Program-made: the position numbers and the translations under genes
Assembly (NCBI RefSeq): GCF_910588395.1
Contig: NZ_CAJUPA010000018.1
Coordinates: 1-48,244 of the forward strand
DNA from: an uncultured Faecalibaculum sp.
Lineage (GTDB): Bacteria > Bacillota_I > Bacilli_A > Erysipelotrichales > Erysipelotrichaceae
Reading direction: 5' to 3'
Length of the DNA: 48,244 bases
In this document: positions 8,794 to 17,888 of the stretch, piece by piece
Position numbering within the stretch: position 1 is the first letter of the stretch
Layout of the letters: every line of letters begins with the position of its first letter
The notes under the pieces: generated by a model
What the model saw: only the letters and a program-made list of their open reading frames with translations
What the model was told of the DNA's origin: nothing
Database searches by the model: none

Positions 8794-8826
8794 GTGTATC
8801 ATACACTGTCCGCTGGTGCGCTGCAA
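8794..8826 (-). promoter_or_regulatory. mrp promoter with palindromic operator candidate
   Basis: On the minus strand TTGCAG (8826-8821) and TATGAT (8803-8798) are separated by 17 bases, about 30 bases upstream of the mrp ATG. The -10 box sits inside a perfect palindrome, GTGTAT-C-ATACAC (8794-8806), which could bind a dimeric regulator. Confidence 0.5.
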
Positions 8827-8849
8827 AGCAGAAGGGTGCAGCCAGGCCA

Positions 8850-9548
8850 TCAGCGGGCTTCCCCGATCCAGCGTGGTGCCATGACCTGCACTCCTGCCGG
8901 ACTGCCGCCCTTTCTCGCTTCCACCAGCAGTGATTTGCACCGGTCATCCCGTCGGTCATACACAAGCTGAATCCGCCGCACACCAAGATTCTCCTTCTGC
9001 AGGGCAGTCAGAATTTCCTGCAGTCTGTCCGGACGGTGAACCAGATACAGCCGCCCTCCGTCGTCCAGAAATCCCGCTGCGCACCGGCAGAGATCCTCCA
9101 GGGTCAGATGGAACTCTGCCCTTCCCTGCTGCCGCAATGTCAGGGGAATGCGGAGATCCGAGGCATCCAGTGCGAAATACGGTGGATTGGAAATCACCAC
9201 ATTGGCTTTCAGATCCCGCACCTCCTGCACCGGCATTTCCAGGATCTGCCAGGGACTGTTGCACCGGGCAAGATTCAGCCGGGCAACCTCTGCGGGTTCA
9301 TGCAGCAGTTCGATGCCTGTCATCTTCGAAGGGGAGAATTGATCCGCATAGACCAGCAGAACGCCATTGTTGGTGCCTATGTCGATGACCGACTCCTGCG
9401 GGCGGATCTCCATGAATTCTGCCAGCAAAGCTGTATCTGTGTTGAAGCGGAAGTGATCCGGATGCTGCCAGATGCGGCGGTCCGGATCCAGAAACCAGTC
9501 CTGGCGCAGCTGGCCGGTTTTCCGGCAGCTGTTGTCACTGCTGCTCAT
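8850..9548 (-). CDS. trmN6: tRNA1(Val) A37 N6-methyltransferase family protein
   Basis: A 232-residue class I SAM-dependent methyltransferase. The SAM-binding motif VIDIGTNNGVLL is near 55-66, and the N6-adenine catalytic motif appears as VVISNPPYF at about 117-125. NPPY with a preceding QHPDHFRFNTDT is characteristic of the TrmN6/YabB group, which methylates an adenosine next to the tRNA anticodon. Related N6-adenine RNA or protein-glutamine methyltransferases are the alternative. It overlaps dinB by 14 bases and is the last gene of the long nusB-led operon. Confidence 0.85.
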   Translation of the reverse strand: MSSSDNSCRKTGQLRQDWFLDPDRRIWQHPDHFRFNTDTALLAEFMEIRPQESVIDIGTNNGVLLVYADQFSPSKMTGIELLHEPAEVARLNLARCNSPWQILEMPVQEVRDLKANVVISNPPYFALDASDLRIPLTLRQQGRAEFHLTLEDLCRCAAGFLDDGGRLYLVHRPDRLQEILTALQKENLGVRRIQLVYDRRDDRCKSLLVEARKGGSPAGVQVMAPRWIGEAR

Positions 9549-10758
9549 CTTTTCCCTCTTTCTGCTTCGTTTCCCCGCTCAGACCGGCTGTGCTGTCAGC
9601 TTTGCTGCGCAGCAGATCCCCGGCTGTGGTAAAGACTGACTGGTCGAATTTCCGGTTCAGCAGATTCACCACATCTCTGGCAGTATCCTGAACCGGTTCG
9701 AAAATCGTCGGCTGTTCCATAATATGTTCGGCATTCTGCAGCGAGCCCATGGTCACACCCATGTGGCGGTAACCGGCGGATTCGAAGTTCTGTTCCACAA
9801 TGGACTGCACCGCTTCATACACCGGCTCAAACTGATTGGTGTACCTGTCCAGGGACCGGGACCGGACTTTGTTCCGGAAATCCACATCCCGGAAGACGAC
9901 ACTGACCAGCATGCCCTTCTGCCCGTCTTTCTGCAGCCGTCTGACCAGTTCCCGACAAAGATCCCTGGCAAAACTCAGCGCTTCTTCCAGCGTGTAGATA
10001 TCCACATTCAGCGTCCGGGATACGGATACCGATTTGTGTGTGGAAGAGAATTCCAGTTTGTCAGAACCATTTCCTCTGGCCCTGGCAATCATGGACAACG
10101 CATTCTTGCCCAGAATACGTCGGACAGCCTGTTCATGAACCGGATCCGCCAGCTCGCCGATGGTATCGATCCCCTCCCGGCGGAGAAGCGGTACTGTTTT
10201 TTTTCCAATCCCCACCATCGAGCCGATATCCATCGGCCAGAGCTTCACCGGCACTTCTGATTTCCGCAGAACCGTGATTCCCATGGGCTTTCGCATGTCA
10301 CTGGCCATTTTCGCCAGAAACCTGTTGGGCGCCACACCGATGGAACAGCGCAGTCCCAGCTCCTCATATACGGCGGTCTGGATCGCCACAGCCAGATCCA
10401 GCGGCCGTCTGTACCGGCGGATGGTGTCCGTAACATCCAGAAAGCACTCATCAATGGAAACAGGTTCCAGCATGGGAGAGTAGCGGCGCAGCAGACGGAA
10501 AAAATCCCCGGAGAGCTTTCGGTAGTAGGCATGATCCCCGGGGACGATGATCAGATCCGGATACAGCTGTTTTGCCTGGAACACCGGCATCGCCGAATGA
10601 ATGCCCAGGGCTCTGGCGGCATAGTTTGCCGTGGACAGAACTCCCCGGGAAGACAAAGAGCCCACGGCCATGGGCTTGTCTTTGTATTCCGGATGACGGA
10701 GTTCTTCCGCGCTGGCAAAAAAGGCGTTCAGATCAATGTGAAACAGAACACGTGCCAT
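9535..10758 (-). CDS. dinB: Y-family DNA polymerase IV DinB
   Basis: A 407-residue translesion DNA polymerase. Catalytic metal ligands are visible: D9 in LFHIDLNAFF and D103-E104 in SIDECFLD. The steric-gate region and the helix-hairpin-helix (GSMVGIGKKT) follow, then the little-finger domain and a polar C-terminal tail. The frame stays open upstream into recN, but GGAGG sits six bases before the ATG at 10758. It overlaps the end of recN by 26 bases, so a lesion-bypass polymerase is coupled to a recombination repair protein. No LexA-type box was identified upstream. Confidence 0.94.
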   Translation of the reverse strand: MARVLFHIDLNAFFASAEELRHPEYKDKPMAVGSLSSRGVLSTANYAARALGIHSAMPVFQAKQLYPDLIIVPGDHAYYRKLSGDFFRLLRRYSPMLEPVSIDECFLDVTDTIRRYRRPLDLAVAIQTAVYEELGLRCSIGVAPNRFLAKMASDMRKPMGITVLRKSEVPVKLWPMDIGSMVGIGKKTVPLLRREGIDTIGELADPVHEQAVRRILGKNALSMIARARGNGSDKLEFSSTHKSVSVSRTLNVDIYTLEEALSFARDLCRELVRRLQKDGQKGMLVSVVFRDVDFRNKVRSRSLDRYTNQFEPVYEAVQSIVEQNFESAGYRHMGVTMGSLQNAEHIMEQPTIFEPVQDTARDVVNLLNRKFDQSVFTTAGDLLRSKADSTAGLSGETKQKEGKDEQQ

Positions 10759-12382
10759 TCCGGACCTCCTTCTGCAGTTCCCGCATGCCATCCACCGCCT
10801 GTTCTGTGGCGTGACCGTGGGCCATGACTGCCAGTTCCCTGAGTGTGTCATCCGCATCCAGGCGGCTGACGTGTGTTGTGGTGGAATCCTGTCCGGCTTC
10901 CTTGGATACACAGAAATGACTGTCGGCCCAGACTGCAACGCTGGCCAGATGGGTGATGCAGAGAACCTGCCGGCTTTCCGACAGCCGGTGCATTTTGGAT
11001 CCCATGGCCAGCGCCACCTTGCCTGAGACACCGGTATCGATTTCATCAAAGATGATGGTGTCAATGCCATCCCGGGTCTGGAACACGGTTTTCAGCGCCA
11101 GCATCAGGCGTGACAGTTCACCGCCGGAGGCAGACTGTTTGACGGGTGTCAGGGGCTGTCCAGGGTTCATGCTGGCCATGAATGTGATTTCATCCAGACC
11201 GTTTTCTCCGGGTGTCTTTTCACTGCGGCGGATTTCAAAACGGGCATGCTCCAGCATCAGGTCCCGGGCATGAGAGAGAATCTGCTGTTCCAGTTCCGGT
11301 ATCACGGCCATTCTCGCCTCGGACAGGGCTCTGGCTTTTTCCGCATAGACAGCCAGGGCTGCCTTTCTCTGTTTCTCCAGTCTTTCAAACAGATCCTGCC
11401 GGTGCAGAATGCGGTCCACCCGCTGTTCCAGTGCCTGCCGTTTTTCCATCATGGATTCATAGCTGCCCCCGTATTTCCGGTACAGCCGCTTCAGCTGATA
11501 TTCCCTGTCCTGCATGGCATCCAGATCCCGGGCCTGATCCCGCACGCTGTCCAGCTGGTCTTGGGCTTCTTCTCCCACCGACTCCAGCTGAAAATACAAT
11601 GACTGGATTTCCCCGCTTCGACCGGCCAGACCGGGGTTTCGCTTCATGACCCTGGCCAGCTCGTAGACGCTTTCCAGAATGCCTCCGTCCCGCTTCAGCA
11701 GACCCAGGATCTCCCGGACTTCCTCTTCGGTCTTCTGGGATCGGCTGGCGGATTTGATGGCTTCCTGCAGCTGGTCCAGTTCTCCCGGGCGGGCTTTGGC
11801 AGCATCGATTTCATTGAGCTGAGAGGTCACAAAGTCCAGTTCTTCATCGGAGTATGTTTCGTTTTTTGCCTGTACAAGCGCCTGCCGGGCTGCCGCATAG
11901 GCTTTCCAGGCTTCCTGCACCCCGCTGCGGTCTGCCCCGGCATACTGATCCAGCAGTTCCAGCTGAACAGCCGGATCCATCAGCTGAATGGTATCCATCT
12001 GAGAGTGAATATCAATCAGTCTGGAGGTCAGGCGGCGGATGAAGTTCAGTGTGGTGATCTGTCCGTTGACCCGGACCTGAGACTTGCCTGCCGCACTCAC
12101 CGTTCTGGTAATGGTCAGAACATCCTCCGGCTCGAAGCCGTTTTCTTCCAGAAGCGCGTCGGCTGCCGGACTGGAGGTCAGAACCATGCGCAGCACAGCT
12201 TTGTCTGCTCCCTGACGGACCACATCGCCCTGGATCCGGCCGCCGCACAGATAGCCGATGGCATCGATCAGCAGCGATTTCCCTGCTCCTGTTTCTCCGG
12301 TGATGACAGACATCCCGCTGTCGAAATCCACCGAAGCTTTGTCGAACAGAATGTAGTTCTGTACAGTGATCTGTTCAATCAC
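10733..12382 (-). CDS. recN: DNA repair protein RecN
   Basis: A 549-residue SMC-like ATPase for double-strand-break repair. The Walker A motif GETGAGKS is at 29-36, long coiled-coil arms run through the middle, and the C-terminal half carries the ABC signature SASGGELSRLMLALK and Walker B TIIFDEIDTGVSG. Length is normal. The ATG overlaps the tlyA stop by four bases, as expected in the conserved Bacillota neighbourhood. An arginine repressor gene (ahrC/argR) usually lies between tlyA and recN in Bacillus; it is absent here. Confidence 0.96.
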   Translation of the reverse strand: MIEQITVQNYILFDKASVDFDSGMSVITGETGAGKSLLIDAIGYLCGGRIQGDVVRQGADKAVLRMVLTSSPAADALLEENGFEPEDVLTITRTVSAAGKSQVRVNGQITTLNFIRRLTSRLIDIHSQMDTIQLMDPAVQLELLDQYAGADRSGVQEAWKAYAAARQALVQAKNETYSDEELDFVTSQLNEIDAAKARPGELDQLQEAIKSASRSQKTEEEVREILGLLKRDGGILESVYELARVMKRNPGLAGRSGEIQSLYFQLESVGEEAQDQLDSVRDQARDLDAMQDREYQLKRLYRKYGGSYESMMEKRQALEQRVDRILHRQDLFERLEKQRKAALAVYAEKARALSEARMAVIPELEQQILSHARDLMLEHARFEIRRSEKTPGENGLDEITFMASMNPGQPLTPVKQSASGGELSRLMLALKTVFQTRDGIDTIIFDEIDTGVSGKVALAMGSKMHRLSESRQVLCITHLASVAVWADSHFCVSKEAGQDSTTTHVSRLDADDTLRELAVMAHGHATEQAVDGMRELQKEVRNGTCSVSH

Positions 12383-13101
12383 GGCTTTCTCCTTTCCCAG
12401 GCATACAGCATGGCTTCCCGGTTTCCGCTGCGCCCGGGAAGAATGTCATCCACGATCCGGACGTGGGCAAAATGCTGCAGAAGCCAGCTCTTCATGTCCT
12501 GAATGATCCGGCTGCGGATCCGGTCATCCCGCAGGACACCATGCTTGTTCAGCGCTGCCGGTCCGCATTCAAACTGCGGTTTCACCAGGACCGCCAGATG
12601 CCTGACAGGCAGCTGCCGGAGAACGGGATCCAGGACCGAAACAGCAGAAATGAAGGAAACATCCATGCACAGAAAATCCGGTGTTTCCGCCAGGTCCGAT
12701 GCTTTCAGATTCTTCGCATTGAACCCTTCCATCTTCACCACCCGGGGATCATGATCGAGACGTTCGGCCAGCTGCAGATGCCCCACATCCAGGGCATAGA
12801 CCTTTCTGGCACCTTCCTGCAGACAGACATCCGTGAATCCCCCGGTACTGGCGCCGATATCCAGCACCACCTGGTTCTCCAGCCGGATGCCGCATTCATC
12901 CACGGCTTTCTTCAGCTTGGCCCCGGCGCGGGAAACAAAGTCCTGCGCCGCAGGCAGCACCGTGACTTCCTCCGGATCTGCCACATCCAGGCTGGCCTTG
13001 GTGACTGTCCGGTTTTTCACCTGCACTCTGCCCGCCTTGATCGCATCCTGGGCCCGGGCTCTGGACCCCAGCTGTTCAGCCAGCAGTTTGTCCAGTCTCA
13101 T
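12379..13101 (-). CDS. tlyA: TlyA-family rRNA 2'-O-methyltransferase
   Basis: A 240-residue protein with an N-terminal S4 RNA-binding domain (MRLDKLLAEQLGSRARAQDA) and a C-terminal FtsJ-like methyltransferase domain with the SAM motif VLDIGASTGGFTD near 80-92. TlyA enzymes methylate ribose positions in 16S and 23S rRNA; the older name hemolysin A is misleading. It overlaps dxs by four bases upstream and recN by four bases downstream. Confidence 0.93.
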   Translation of the reverse strand: MRLDKLLAEQLGSRARAQDAIKAGRVQVKNRTVTKASLDVADPEEVTVLPAAQDFVSRAGAKLKKAVDECGIRLENQVVLDIGASTGGFTDVCLQEGARKVYALDVGHLQLAERLDHDPRVVKMEGFNAKNLKASDLAETPDFLCMDVSFISAVSVLDPVLRQLPVRHLAVLVKPQFECGPAALNKHGVLRDDRIRSRIIQDMKSWLLQHFAHVRIVDDILPGRSGNREAMLYAWERRKP

Positions 13102-14960
13102 GACTGCGCACCCCTGCGGGATTCCAGCCAGTCAAAGAGGTCCTCCAGCGAGATTCCCTCTTCCCGGCGCAGTGTCCGGACACTGCCGTGAGGAATGAAG
13201 GCATCCGGCAGCCCGATGACATGAAAAGCCGGAACCGGTCCGTCCTGGCCGGCCAGTTCGTCCCGGATGGCAGAGGACAGTCCCCCCTGGGATACATCGG
13301 TTTCAAACACCGTGACCGGCAGTCCGGCAGCAAAGATCTCCCGGAGCATGGTTCTGTCCACAGGCTTGAAAAACCGGGCGTTTACCACCCGCAGACCCAT
13401 GCCGTTGATCCGGGCTTTTTCCCGCACCCGGTCCACTTCAGGTCCATAGGTGATCACGATCTGCTCCGGTTTTCCTTCATCAAAACTGGTCCAGGTGCCG
13501 GTTTCGATCTTCTCCAGCTTCTCCTTGCGCTGATGCAGGGCAGATCCCCGGGGGTAGCGGATAAAGCAGGGATCTTCATTGCAGAAGGCGGAATACAGCA
13601 GATCCTGGGCCTCCGGGGAATCCTTGGGCTGACAGATGACGATATCCGGGATTGTCCGCAGAAAGGCAATATCGTAGATTCCCTGATGAGTATCTCCGTC
13701 CTCGCCCACCAGTCCCGCCCGGTCCACACCGAATACCACCGGCAGATGCTGCCGGGCGACGTCATGCAGCACCTGGTCATAGGCCCGCTGCAGAAAACTG
13801 GAATAAATGGAGACAAACGGCCGCAGTCCGCCGGCTGCCATACCCCCCGCTGCTGTCACCGCGTGTTCTTCGGCAATGCCGCAGTCAAAAAAACGGTCGG
13901 GAAACCGCGCCGCAAACTGCAGCAGTTTGGATCCGTTGGCCATGGCCGGCGTGATCGCCGTGATCCGGTGATCGGATCTGGCCAGCCGGCTGAGCGTATC
14001 CGCGATGATCATGGACCAGCTCTCTTCTCCGGGACAGCTGCTGCTCCGGAATTTTCCCGTCACCGGATCAAAAGGCGGCACGCCATGCCACTGACCGGTT
14101 TTGTCCTGCTGCGCTGGAGCGAATCCCAGTCCCTTTCTTGTCCGGACATGCACCACCACCGGACCCTTGTGTTCTCTGGCGGTTTCCAGGGTGCGGATCA
14201 GCTCCGGCAGGTTGTGACCATCCACCGGTCCCAGATAGTCCAGGCCGAATTCATGAAACAGGCCGCCGTCCACCAGATTGTCCCGGAGCACATCCCGGAT
14301 CGTGGACAGACTGTTGAGCAGCACCGGACTCGGTTCCAGACCGGCTTTCACATCCCGCTTGACAGTGCGGTAGGTTCTGGAGGAGCGCAGACTGGTCAGA
14401 TGGTTCTTGAACCCGGCGTGATTGGGGGAAATGGACATGTCATTGTCATTGTAGACAATGATCAGTTTTTCCTTCCGGGCGCCGATGTTGTTCAGGGCTT
14501 CCATGGCCATGCCGCCGGTCAGGGCACCATCCCCGATGACAGCAATGACTTCTCCTTCCTGCTTCTGCAGGTCTCTGGCCACAGCCATGCCCATGGCCGC
14601 CGACAGCGACGTGCTGGAGTGACCTGCTTCCCAGGGATCATGTTCGCTTTCTTCCCGCTTCTGAAATCCGGAAAGCCCGTGCCGCTGACGCAGGGTACCG
14701 AATTCCGGTGCCCGGCCTGTGAGGATCTTATGCACGTAGGACTGATGTCCCACATCGAAAATCAGCTTGTCCCGGGGGGATTCAAAGACATAATGCAGTG
14801 CCAGAGTCAGTTCCACGATTCCCAGATTGCTGGACAGATGTCCGCCGGTCCGGGACAGAGACTGAATCAGAAAACTGCGGATGTCACCGGCCAGCGTTTC
14901 CAGCTGGGGCATGGACAGCTGTCTGATCTGTCCGGGATTCTTGATATCCAGTATCCGCAT
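13098..14960 (-). CDS. dxs: 1-deoxy-D-xylulose-5-phosphate synthase Dxs
   Basis: A 620-residue thiamine-diphosphate enzyme that condenses pyruvate and glyceraldehyde 3-phosphate, the first step of the MEP isoprenoid pathway. The ThDP-binding motif is GDGALTGGMAMEALNN near 155, the substrate loop HGVPPFDPVTG is intact, and the pyrimidine domain has DRAGLVGEDGDTHQG. The start at 14960 follows AAGGAGG. It lies 42 bases after ispA, so a precursor-forming and a prenyl-chain enzyme of the same pathway are adjacent. Confidence 0.96.
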   Translation of the reverse strand: MRILDIKNPGQIRQLSMPQLETLAGDIRSFLIQSLSRTGGHLSSNLGIVELTLALHYVFESPRDKLIFDVGHQSYVHKILTGRAPEFGTLRQRHGLSGFQKREESEHDPWEAGHSSTSLSAAMGMAVARDLQKQEGEVIAVIGDGALTGGMAMEALNNIGARKEKLIIVYNDNDMSISPNHAGFKNHLTSLRSSRTYRTVKRDVKAGLEPSPVLLNSLSTIRDVLRDNLVDGGLFHEFGLDYLGPVDGHNLPELIRTLETAREHKGPVVVHVRTRKGLGFAPAQQDKTGQWHGVPPFDPVTGKFRSSSCPGEESWSMIIADTLSRLARSDHRITAITPAMANGSKLLQFAARFPDRFFDCGIAEEHAVTAAGGMAAGGLRPFVSIYSSFLQRAYDQVLHDVARQHLPVVFGVDRAGLVGEDGDTHQGIYDIAFLRTIPDIVICQPKDSPEAQDLLYSAFCNEDPCFIRYPRGSALHQRKEKLEKIETGTWTSFDEGKPEQIVITYGPEVDRVREKARINGMGLRVVNARFFKPVDRTMLREIFAAGLPVTVFETDVSQGGLSSAIRDELAGQDGPVPAFHVIGLPDAFIPHGSVRTLRREEGISLEDLFDWLESRRGAQS

Positions 14961-15002
14961 AGGGCCTCCTTCCATAGATGCCGTTGTATATCTGCCGTCC
15001 GG

Positions 15003-15833
15003 TCAGCGGGAGCGGTTGAGAAGCTGATCGAAGACCTGCAGCAGTCTGTCCGGTTCCATATGCAGGGATCTGGCCAGCAGGCGGATGCGGCTGTCCAGGT
15101 CCTTCACCATATCCCGGGCGGGATTCAGTCCCAGCGTGCTCACAAAGGTGGATTTTTCCCGGTCTCTGTCCGAAAGGGATTTTCCCATGGCTTCTTCCGT
15201 GCTGGTCACATCCAGAATGTCATCCTGGATCTGGAACTCGATTCCCAGCATCAGCCCGATGTCCCGCATGGTTTCCTGATCCTCTTCATGTCCCGCCAGC
15301 ACAGCTGCCATTTCCAGTGCCGCGGCAATCAGACAGCCGGTTTTGTAGCGGTCAATGTCCTCCAGCTGGGCAAAGGTGATGTCCCGGGCGCCTTCTGCGC
15401 CAAGATCCAGCGTCTGTCCCAGGATCATGCCTTCTGCTCCGGCATTCCGGCTCAGGATCTCCACCAGTTCGGGAACTTTGCTTCTGTCGCAGCCCAGAAC
15501 GGTTTCAAATGCCTGTGTCAGCAGGGCATCACCGGCCAGAATGGCTGTGGCTTCGTCAAAAGCCCGGTGAGTGCTGGGACGGCCGCGGCGCAGGTCGTCG
15601 TCGTCCATGGCCGGCAGATCATCGTGGATCAGCGAATAGGAATGGATCATTTCCAGAGCAGCTGCCGCCGGATACCCCGCCTGCCGGGGACAGCCGTAAT
15701 CCTCCAGTGCCGCCAGCAGCAGCGCCGGACGGATCCGCTTGCCCGGTGCCAGCAAAGCATAGCTCATCGCCTGCCTGGTCCGGGAATCCGGCTTGTCCAT
15801 GGTGCGCTGCAGCCAGGTCTCAAAATCACGCAT
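15003..15833 (-). CDS. ispA: Polyprenyl synthetase (farnesyl/geranyl diphosphate synthase)
   Basis: A 276-residue class I prenyltransferase. The first aspartate-rich motif is DDLPAMDDDD at 71-80 and the second is FQIQDDILD near 213. The spacing in the first motif (DDxxxxD) and the gene's place between xseB and dxs mark it as the bacterial IspA type that makes geranyl or farnesyl diphosphate for undecaprenyl and quinone chains. It overlaps xseB by eight bases. Confidence 0.94.
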   Translation of the reverse strand: MRDFETWLQRTMDKPDSRTRQAMSYALLAPGKRIRPALLLAALEDYGCPRQAGYPAAAALEMIHSYSLIHDDLPAMDDDDLRRGRPSTHRAFDEATAILAGDALLTQAFETVLGCDRSKVPELVEILSRNAGAEGMILGQTLDLGAEGARDITFAQLEDIDRYKTGCLIAAALEMAAVLAGHEEDQETMRDIGLMLGIEFQIQDDILDVTSTEEAMGKSLSDRDREKSTFVSTLGLNPARDMVKDLDSRIRLLARSLHMEPDRLLQVFDQLLNRSR

Positions 15834-16032
15834 CGGCGGCGGTCTCCACGATCAGGGTGTTCATTCTGTTTTCGAAAGCCTTGAGCTGCACCTCGCATTG
15901 CTGGGTCAGCTTCAGTCCTTCTTCAAAGAGTTCCATGGCTTTTTCCAGTTCCAGATTCCCGGAGTTCAGCTGCCGGACGATTTCGTCCAGCCGGACCATG
16001 GCCTGCTGAAAAGTCAGCTGTTGTGTTTCCAT
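15826..16032 (-). CDS. xseB: Exodeoxyribonuclease VII small subunit XseB
   Basis: A 68-residue helical protein with the family pattern RLDEIVRQLNSGNLELEKAM, in which LE and the following acidic and hydrophobic residues form the interface with XseA. With XseA it degrades single-stranded DNA to oligonucleotides. It begins four bases after xseA and overlaps ispA, as usual for this operon. Confidence 0.93.
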   Translation of the reverse strand: METQQLTFQQAMVRLDEIVRQLNSGNLELEKAMELFEEGLKLTQQCEVQLKAFENRMNTLIVETAADA

Positions 16033-16035
16033 TGT

Positions 16036-17451
16036 TTATCGTTCCTCCTGATGCAGACTGCCGGATTCCGCCTTGGGATCCAGTCCGCAGACTGCGTCTG
16101 TTTCCTTCTCTTTTCCGGCACCGGCTGTTTGCCCGATGATACTGGCTTTGACCTGCCCGTCCTGCAGACGGATATCCACCAGGCTGTCGGCAGCCGCCTG
16201 AGAGACACTGGTCATGATCTGCCCGTCAATGGTGACCATGGCATAGCCTCTGGCCAGTACCTTCAGCGGGCTGTAGGCATCCAGCAGCGAAGCCGTCCGG
16301 GAAAGCCGGTCCCTCTGCGCTCTGGCAAATTCCCGGATGCCCCCCTGCAGCGCCTCGTCCAGCTGCTTCAGCCGGACAGATTCTGTCTGTATGCGCCCCC
16401 GGGGATCGTGACGGCTCAAGTCCAGCCGCAGCGTTGTCAGCCGGCTGTTCTGTGCAGCCGAAAAAGCCGTCTGCGCCGATTTCAGCTTCATGAACGCCGC
16501 CTGCAGTTCCAGTTCCTTCCTCTGTCCCCAGGCCAGGGGATCCGCCAGATAGGGATTGGACTGGTACTGCAGCAGCTTGGCTGCCGCCTGATCCATCCGG
16601 CTGTTCATGCTCTGGATCAGCTGCGCCCGTTTCTGCTCAAACCACTGCATCACTTCGTTCTGATCCGGTGTGATCCATTGTGCTGCGGCTGTGGGCGTCG
16701 CCGTCCGGTGATCCGCGGCGTAATCTGCCAGAGTGGTATCCACTTCGTGTCCCACCCCTGTCACCGTGTAGGTTTTCATGCGGGCCAGCCGCCGGGCTAT
16801 GGCTTCGTCATTGAAACAGAACAGATCCTCGAAACTGCCGCCACCCCGCACCAGCAGGATCGCATCCAGACCCGCATCATCCGCCTGATCCAGAGCCCGC
16901 AGAATGCTGGCAGGTGCCTGTTTGCCCTGCACCGTCGCCGGAAACAGAAACAGTTCGGCCATGGGCCATCTGCGGGCAATGGTCGTGCGCACATCCTGCA
17001 GAGCCGCGCCTTCCTTTGCGGTGATGATTCCGATTTTCTGAATGCCCCTGGGCTTGGGGCGCTTGTTCATCGCAAACACACCCTCGGCTTCCAGCTTTTT
17101 CTTCCGCCGCTCCAGCTCCAGGTACAGCTCCCCCACACCATCGGGCTTCAGCGCACGGACATAGAACTGAAGACTGCCCCGCTGTTCATACACGTTGATT
17201 TCCCCGCTGGCCAGCACAGACATGCCTTCCTCCAGGGGAAACGTCAGTTTCTGCACATAGGAGCGGAACATGACACAGGTCAGTTCACTGGCTGCATCCT
17301 TGATGGAAAAGTAGTAATGGCCGCTGCGGTGTTTGGTGAGATTGGATACCTCTCCCTGGATCCACACCCCGTTCAGACGCAGATTCTGCTGCAGCGTGGT
17401 TTTGATTCTGGTGACCAGCGCCGAAACCGGCACCACCAGCTGTTCGCTCAT
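16036..17451 (-). CDS. xseA: Exodeoxyribonuclease VII large subunit XseA
   Basis: A 471-residue nuclease subunit: an N-terminal OB fold (VWIQGEVSNLTKHRSGHYYF), the catalytic domain with GIITAKEGAALQDVRTTI and LLVRGGGSFEDLF, then a long coiled coil that carries the small subunits. Length is slightly above the usual 400-450 because of the C-terminal tail. The ATG overlaps the nusB stop by four bases. Confidence 0.95.
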   Translation of the reverse strand: MSEQLVVPVSALVTRIKTTLQQNLRLNGVWIQGEVSNLTKHRSGHYYFSIKDAASELTCVMFRSYVQKLTFPLEEGMSVLASGEINVYEQRGSLQFYVRALKPDGVGELYLELERRKKKLEAEGVFAMNKRPKPRGIQKIGIITAKEGAALQDVRTTIARRWPMAELFLFPATVQGKQAPASILRALDQADDAGLDAILLVRGGGSFEDLFCFNDEAIARRLARMKTYTVTGVGHEVDTTLADYAADHRTATPTAAAQWITPDQNEVMQWFEQKRAQLIQSMNSRMDQAAAKLLQYQSNPYLADPLAWGQRKELELQAAFMKLKSAQTAFSAAQNSRLTTLRLDLSRHDPRGRIQTESVRLKQLDEALQGGIREFARAQRDRLSRTASLLDAYSPLKVLARGYAMVTIDGQIMTSVSQAAADSLVDIRLQDGQVKASIIGQTAGAGKEKETDAVCGLDPKAESGSLHQEER

Positions 17452-17837
17452 AACCGGTCCAGAATGCCGTTGATCATCTTGAAGGAATCTTCATCGGAAT
17501 ACTTCTTGGCCAGACTCACTGCTTCATTGATGACCACCGCCTTGGGCGTTTCATTGTACAGGATCTCCTGCATGCTCATCAGCAGGATCGCCAGATCCAG
17601 CTTCGACAGACGGTCCACCGACCAGTCGCTGCGCAGCATGCTCTGCAGCTTCTCCGTCAGTTCCTCTTCATTTTCCACAGTCCCCATCGTCAGCGCGAAC
17701 AGATATCCGTCGATCTGATTGGTCCTGGTGATGTCAAACACCGCAGCGCGGATGTCCTTGTCCATAAGCAGGTGCTGGTACAGAGCCTCCATGGCGATTT
17801 TGCGCATTTCACTGCGCGACAGTTTTCTTGTGTCCAT
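17448..17837 (-). CDS. nusB: Transcription antitermination factor NusB
   Basis: A 129-residue all-helical RNA-binding protein that, with ribosomal protein S10, forms the antitermination complex on rRNA operons. Family features include the N-terminal RKLSRSEMRKIAMEALYQ and the C-terminal PKAVVINEAVSLAKKYSD. It is the first gene of the nine-gene run to trmN6. It lies downstream of asp23 but is separated from it by a terminator hairpin, so it needs either read-through or its own promoter. Confidence 0.94.
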   Translation of the reverse strand: MDTRKLSRSEMRKIAMEALYQHLLMDKDIRAAVFDITRTNQIDGYLFALTMGTVENEEELTEKLQSMLRSDWSVDRLSKLDLAILLMSMQEILYNETPKAVVINEAVSLAKKYSDEDSFKMINGILDRL

Positions 17838-17860
17838 ATTCTTACATTCTCCCGTTATCT

Positions 17861-17885
17861 AAAAAAAGGAAATCCTGCGATTTCC
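17861..17885 (-). terminator. Terminator or attenuator between asp23 and nusB
   Basis: On the minus strand GGAAATC and GATTTCC form a seven-base stem around GCAG, followed by seven T. It starts four bases beyond the asp23 stop and ends 24 bases before the nusB ATG, so leakiness here would set how much asp23 transcription enters the large operon. Confidence 0.8.
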
Positions 17886-17888
17886 CTG

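Noticed and set aside
13188..15884. An 898-codon open frame on the plus strand
   Set aside because: Antisense to dxs and ispA, which are unmistakable; composition is that of a shadow frame.
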